A stretch of DNA of 64,000 nt from Panacibacter ginsenosidivorans (GTDB lineage Bacteria > Bacteroidota > Bacteroidia > Chitinophagales > Chitinophagaceae): contig NZ_CP042435.1 of NCBI RefSeq assembly GCF_007971225.1, forward strand, positions 3,041,501 to 3,105,500, read 5' to 3'. The translations under genes were made by a program, and so were the position numbers. This document shows, in pieces, positions 60,551 to 64,000 of this stretch. The notes under the pieces were generated by a model. The model made no database searches. It worked only from the letters and a program-made list of their open reading frames with translations, and had not been told where the DNA came from. How positions within the stretch are numbered: the stretch's first letter is position 1; every line of letters starts with the position of its first letter.

Positions 60551-61330
60551 TCATTTCTTTTCTTTGTTCCAGTAGATCCTTCTGCCTACCAGTACCTTAA
60601 ATACAAAACCATCAGTAGCATCAGTAAGTCCAAAACCTGCGCCTGTATTTAGCTCCCAGTGTGTGTTATTCAAAAGATCAAAAGTGGCAAAGATGGCCTG
60701 GCTTTGTTGCGGCCCCTTTTCAAATGCATTTAACGGCCCAAGATCTCCATAATATTCTGCGCCTATGGCGCCATTTTTAAAAAAAGCATAATTGGCTTTT
60801 ATATTGGGAGCAAATGCCGGCGCGGATGATTCCTCAATTCCTTTTAACTGCACACCTAATGTAGGGTTCAATGAAATATACAATTTCTCCCATTGCTTGT
60901 CTATAATTGGTCTTAATTCTATGCTCCATGTTTCAGCAGAATAATGTGCACTTTGGTAACCTATTTCTGCGGATAAACTTAAACCCACCGGTAATTTCCA
61001 TTTTGCAGGCGCCATAATGCGTGGACGTAAATGCGTACCAATAACGTTAAACCCATAACCTGGCAGGTAATTCATAAAAAGATAAAAACCTAGTTCAAAA
61101 TTATCTGTAATGCCATGTGTTATTTCAATCGTTTCATGCAGTGCATGATAAGTGGGTCTCACACCTTTTATTTCCTGCCGTTCCCCATCAAAAGTGTAAT
61201 TGCTGTGCAGTTCAAATATGGTACTGCTCTTTTGCTGTGTTTGTGCGCCATACACCTGTATCTCGTAATTCTCCTGTCCGCAAACCGACGAAGTAATAAA
61301 TAACAGTGAGAAGAATAAAAGTTTATTCAT
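60551..61330 (-). CDS. Predicted outer-membrane beta-barrel protein
   Basis: 259 residues with a signal peptide (KLLFFSLLFITSSVCGQ). The mature protein has regularly spaced amphipathic strands (FELGFYLFMNY, LSLSAEIGYQSAHYS, LYISLNPTLGVQL, ELNTGAGFGLTDATDGFVFKVLVGRRIYW), which suggests a barrel of about 10-12 strands. I do not recognise a named family. It has its own promoter and is the only gene in a repeat-arm interval; its stop is 29 bp from the left arm core. Confidence 0.75.
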   Translation of the reverse strand: MNKLLFFSLLFITSSVCGQENYEIQVYGAQTQQKSSTIFELHSNYTFDGERQEIKGVRPTYHALHETIEITHGITDNFELGFYLFMNYLPGYGFNVIGTHLRPRIMAPAKWKLPVGLSLSAEIGYQSAHYSAETWSIELRPIIDKQWEKLYISLNPTLGVQLKGIEESSAPAFAPNIKANYAFFKNGAIGAEYYGDLGPLNAFEKGPQQSQAIFATFDLLNNTHWELNTGAGFGLTDATDGFVFKVLVGRRIYWNKEKK

Positions 61331-61352
61331 GATGCGATGCAGATTTTATTAT

Positions 61353-61360
61353 CAAATGTA
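61353..61360 (-). promoter_or_regulatory. -7 element of the outer-membrane protein gene
   Basis: TACATTTG on the minus strand matches TAnnTTTG, 22 nt upstream of the start codon; a TTTT lies about 17 bp further upstream at the -33 position. Confidence 0.5.
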
Positions 61361-61472
61361 TAAATAAAGGATTGTGTAAAACCAGTAATATTATCAGCAT
61401 TTTGCTTTTTTATAAGCTTGTATCAATACAATAATATTCATTTGTTTTTTGATTGTTGCGTAATGTGCAGCA

Positions 61473-61491
61473 GTACAAGTGTGCGACGCAA
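61473..61491. repeat. Right arm, type A core
   Basis: GTACAAGTGTGCGACGCAA, one change from A, followed by CAGCAGCATAATAGATGC. Confidence 0.86.
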
Positions 61492-61611
61492 CAGCAGCAT
61501 AATAGATGCATTCCAGTTGGGTACATTAAAAGTTACTCACTTCTTACAACAATATTTTACGCTAACAAAATGTAACTTCATGAAGCTTCCCTTGCTGTAA
61601 CAATATTACCC

Positions 61612-64000
61612 GTGAAAAGAACTATATTAATTATCCTGCTTTTCTTTTGTGCAACAAAAATTTTTGCATCGCATATTGTGGGCGGGGAAGTGTATTATAA
61701 ATATATAGGCCCTGGCAGTTCTGCAGGTACAAGCGTTTATGAAATTTCACTGCGGTTATTCCGTGATTGTAACGTTCCCTGTGGAGATAGTACAAATGTT
61801 GCCTGCCTGCCTGTAAGAGCAGTTGTAACAATTTACCTTGGTACATTGCCATATTCACGTATGCGAATACTTGGCTTACCGCTAAGAGATTCTTTATCTA
61901 TAACACTTACTACTTATCCGCCCTGTGTTGCTTACAAACCGCCTGTTTGCTATGAAGTAAAAACATATTCAGACACCGTATCACTTGCAGATAATGATGT
62001 TGGTTATATAATGGCTTATCAAAATTGCTGCAGGGCAGCATCTAAAAATCAATTTGGTGTTGAATTTACGGCCAGCGGTGTACCAGGTGTCACTTACACA
62101 GCAAACATTCCGGGAAAAAATGTTTTACCTGCAGAGCATAACAGCAGCGCTGTTTTCAATCTAAAAGATACTGCCCTTGTATGTTCGGGAACTAAGTTTG
62201 CCATTGATTTTGGTGCCGATGATGCAAACGGAGATTCGTTAAGTTATGCTTTTGCCTCTGCGTATAATGGCGGCATTTTTTGGTCGGATGGATGTACAGC
62301 TACACCTGAGACAGGCCTTGTCTGTGAAGGTACTTGTGCGGGCCCGCCACCATATGATACTATTACTTATAATACGGCTTTTGGTTTTTCAGGCACGCAA
62401 CCACTTGGCAAAGATGTTAGCATAGATCCTGTTACAGGCATAATAAGTGGAACGGCTTCTTCTGTAGCGGGACGGTATATTGTAAATGTGTTTGTATACG
62501 AATGGCGGCATGGTAAATTGATCGCATCGCACCAAAAAGATTTTATCATCCGCGTAGAAGAATGCAATATCCCGAAAGCCAAACTTGAACCATCTTATTT
62601 AACCTGCGATGGCTTTCATCTTAATTTTGAAAACGAATCTACATCGCCGCTTATCTTTTCTTACTACTGGGATTTTGGTGATCCAACAAATGCTTTGGAC
62701 ACCTCAACAAATCCAACGCCGGGCTATAATTTTCCTGATTCAGGTATATACAAGGTTACACTTATTACAAACAGGGGAGCACAATGCTCTGATTCTACCA
62801 CAACACTTGCAAAAATTTACCCGGGTTTTATTCCTGATTTTAATGCAAAGGGAGGCTGTGTATTGGTGCCGTATCAATTTATGGATCTTACCAGATCAAA
62901 ATATGGAACGGTAAGCAACTGGAAATGGAACTTTGGGGATTACCCGGTAACATCAGATACATCAATCATTCAAAACCCGCAATACTTATATCCATCACCA
63001 CAGCAAACAGCAGTTACATTAATTGTAGGTGATACAAAAGGTTGTCTCGATACTATTATGAAACAGATTATTGTATATGACAAACCGCCACTGCAATTAG
63101 CTTTTAAAGACACGCTTATCTGCGCAACAGATACTTTACAATTACATGCATCAGACTCATTAGCAAATACCCCTGCATTTAGTTGGTCGCCTGCAATAAA
63201 CATTAACAACACAAATATTCCTGATCCATTTGTCTATCCAAAATCAACCAGCATTTACCAGGTTGCACTTAATGATAATGGCTGCACCGTTAATGATTCT
63301 GTTACAGTGAATGTTGTTCCGTTTGCCACACTCGATCTCGGTGCAGATACTACCATTTGCTTAACAGACAGCATCCAGCTTTTCCCTGCCACGAATGCCA
63401 TTTATTTTGCATGGTTTCCGGTAACGGGCATTAGCGATAGTAAAATAAAAAACCCTTTTGCAAAACCATTAATTAATACTGAATATAAATTGACAGCAAC
63501 TGTTGGGGGTTGCACCGCATCAGACAGCATAAAAATAAATGTGGCACCATATCCACAGGTTACTTCGGGTGCAGACACCTCTATTTGTTATGGAAAAACA
63601 GTTGTACTTTTTGCCAAAACAATAGCACCGTCTTTTGCATGGAACCCTGTAAATAGTTTATTGAATGCAAACACACTGACGCCAACTGCGGCACCTACAT
63701 CAACAACTGCATACATTATCACTGTTACAGATAATAATGGCTGCCCAAAGCCGGCAAGCGATACTACCATCATTACTGTAACCCCACCTATATCTGCATT
63801 TGGGGGCAACGACACAGTAATTGTTGCCAACCAGCCATTGCAATTAAATGCAACGGGTGGTACTTCTTATACATGGTCGCCAACTACAGGTATGAATGAT
63901 CCTTATGTAGCAAATCCAATTGTTACACTTGGTACGCAATATGATTCCATGACTTATCATGTTACAGTAAGCATTAATAGTTGTTCTGCAGGCGACGATA
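61612..64000 (+). CDS. PKD-repeat secreted surface protein (3' truncated)
   Basis: The frame starts with GTG at 61612 and stays open to the end of the window (at least 796 codons). A signal peptide (KRTILIILLFFCATKIFASH) is followed by a ~240-residue N-terminal domain (HIVGGEVYYKYIGPGSSAG, YQNCCRAASKNQFGVEF, FGADDANGDSLSYAFAS) seen in large Bacteroidota surface proteins. PKD-type repeats follow (YYWDFGDPTNALD, WKWNFGDYP), then several ~80-residue beta repeats with LGADTTICLTDSIQLFP and SGADTSICYGKTVVLFA. Proteins of this kind usually end in a gliding-motility or type IX secretion C-terminal domain, which would lie beyond the window. It is probably a cell-surface or secreted adhesin. Confidence 0.85.
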   Translation, partial: MKRTILIILLFFCATKIFASHIVGGEVYYKYIGPGSSAGTSVYEISLRLFRDCNVPCGDSTNVACLPVRAVVTIYLGTLPYSRMRILGLPLRDSLSITLTTYPPCVAYKPPVCYEVKTYSDTVSLADNDVGYIMAYQNCCRAASKNQFGVEFTASGVPGVTYTANIPGKNVLPAEHNSSAVFNLKDTALVCSGTKFAIDFGADDANGDSLSYAFASAYNGGIFWSDGCTATPETGLVCEGTCAGPPPYDTITYNTAFGFSGTQPLGKDVSIDPVTGIISGTASSVAGRYIVNVFVYEWRHGKLIASHQKDFIIRVEECNIPKAKLEPSYLTCDGFHLNFENESTSPLIFSYYWDFGDPTNALDTSTNPTPGYNFPDSGIYKVTLITNRGAQCSDSTTTLAKIYPGFIPDFNAKGGCVLVPYQFMDLTRSKYGTVSNWKWNFGDYPVTSDTSIIQNPQYLYPSPQQTAVTLIVGDTKGCLDTIMKQIIVYDKPPLQLAFKDTLICATDTLQLHASDSLANTPAFSWSPAININNTNIPDPFVYPKSTSIYQVALNDNGCTVNDSVTVNVVPFATLDLGADTTICLTDSIQLFPATNAIYFAWFPVTGISDSKIKNPFAKPLINTEYKLTATVGGCTASDSIKINVAPYPQVTSGADTSICYGKTVVLFAKTIAPSFAWNPVNSLLNANTLTPTAAPTSTTAYIITVTDNNGCPKPASDTTIITVTPPISAFGGNDTVIVANQPLQLNATGGTSYTWSPTTGMNDPYVANPIVTLGTQYDSMTYHVTVSINSCSAGDD

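Noticed and set aside
441-61491. CRISPR array as an explanation of the recurring repeats
   Set aside because: The copies are dispersed, separated by kilobases, inverted in pairs and have no regular spacers; no cas genes are present.
61418-61600. 60-codon open frame before the PKD protein
   Set aside because: It is crossed by the repeat arm at 61473 and has no recognisable features.
1-64000. Prophage, integrative element or insertion sequence
   Set aside because: No integrase, transposase, structural phage or conjugation gene was found in the window.

Overview
This window is AT-rich bacterial chromosome from the phylum Bacteroidota, most likely family Chitinophagaceae; I cannot name the genus. 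The evidence is the protein content (a TonB-plug/MG-type fragment, DUF4783 and DUF3078 proteins, BatD, a Bacteroidota-type Rho with a long N-terminal insertion, RpoN, a PKD-repeat secreted protein) and promoter sequences of the TTTG / TAnnTTTG type known for this phylum. Almost everything is chromosomal housekeeping or metabolic material. I see no prophage, insertion sequence, integrase or CRISPR array.

Layout. 1-7.2 kb: end of an outer-membrane-type protein, tRNA-Leu(GAG), a histidine kinase, a coiled-coil membrane protein, an exonuclease, EngB, a haem-binding protein, phosphoglycerate mutase, DUF4783. 7.4-17.3 kb: rho, asnS, tRNA-Phe, PadR/PspC pair, a membrane protein with a thioredoxin-like protein, purD. 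17.5-25.7 kb: a peptide transporter, a probable sucrose-use group (GH13 amylosucrase-type enzyme, PfkB sugar kinase, GPH/SUT-type symporter) and a two-component system. 25.9-41.5 kb: BatD, a hydrolase, an acetyltransferase, an amino-acid permease with a Rieske oxygenase, a SWIM/SNF2 ATPase, a PQQ dehydrogenase, a sugar isomerase, a PAP2-like protein, sigma-54. 42-50 kb: a DUF2130/MtfA/kinase-like operon, a C-terminal processing protease, VanZ and VOC proteins. 50-64 kb: GH20 hexosaminidase, nucleoid-associated protein, PIF1-like helicase, a NahK-like kinase with a LacI regulator, DUF3078, a 175-nt tRNA-like RNA, an Lrp regulator, an outer-membrane protein and the start of a PKD-repeat surface protein.

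The most unusual signal is between the genes. I count 37 copies of a 19-bp core (two subtypes, here A and B) in 64 kb, nearly all intergenic. Each sits inside a longer conserved arm, and arms face each other in inverted pairs. Eight pairs are compact elements; eight others enclose 0-2 genes. Subtypes A and B differ at positions that keep an internal dyad, which suggests a protein-binding site. Twelve of the sixteen pairs are A/B and none is B/B. I do not recognise the family. The second unusual item is an independently terminated RNA at 59,669-59,843 that closes a tRNA acceptor stem, D-arm and T-arm around a variable region of about 103 nt.
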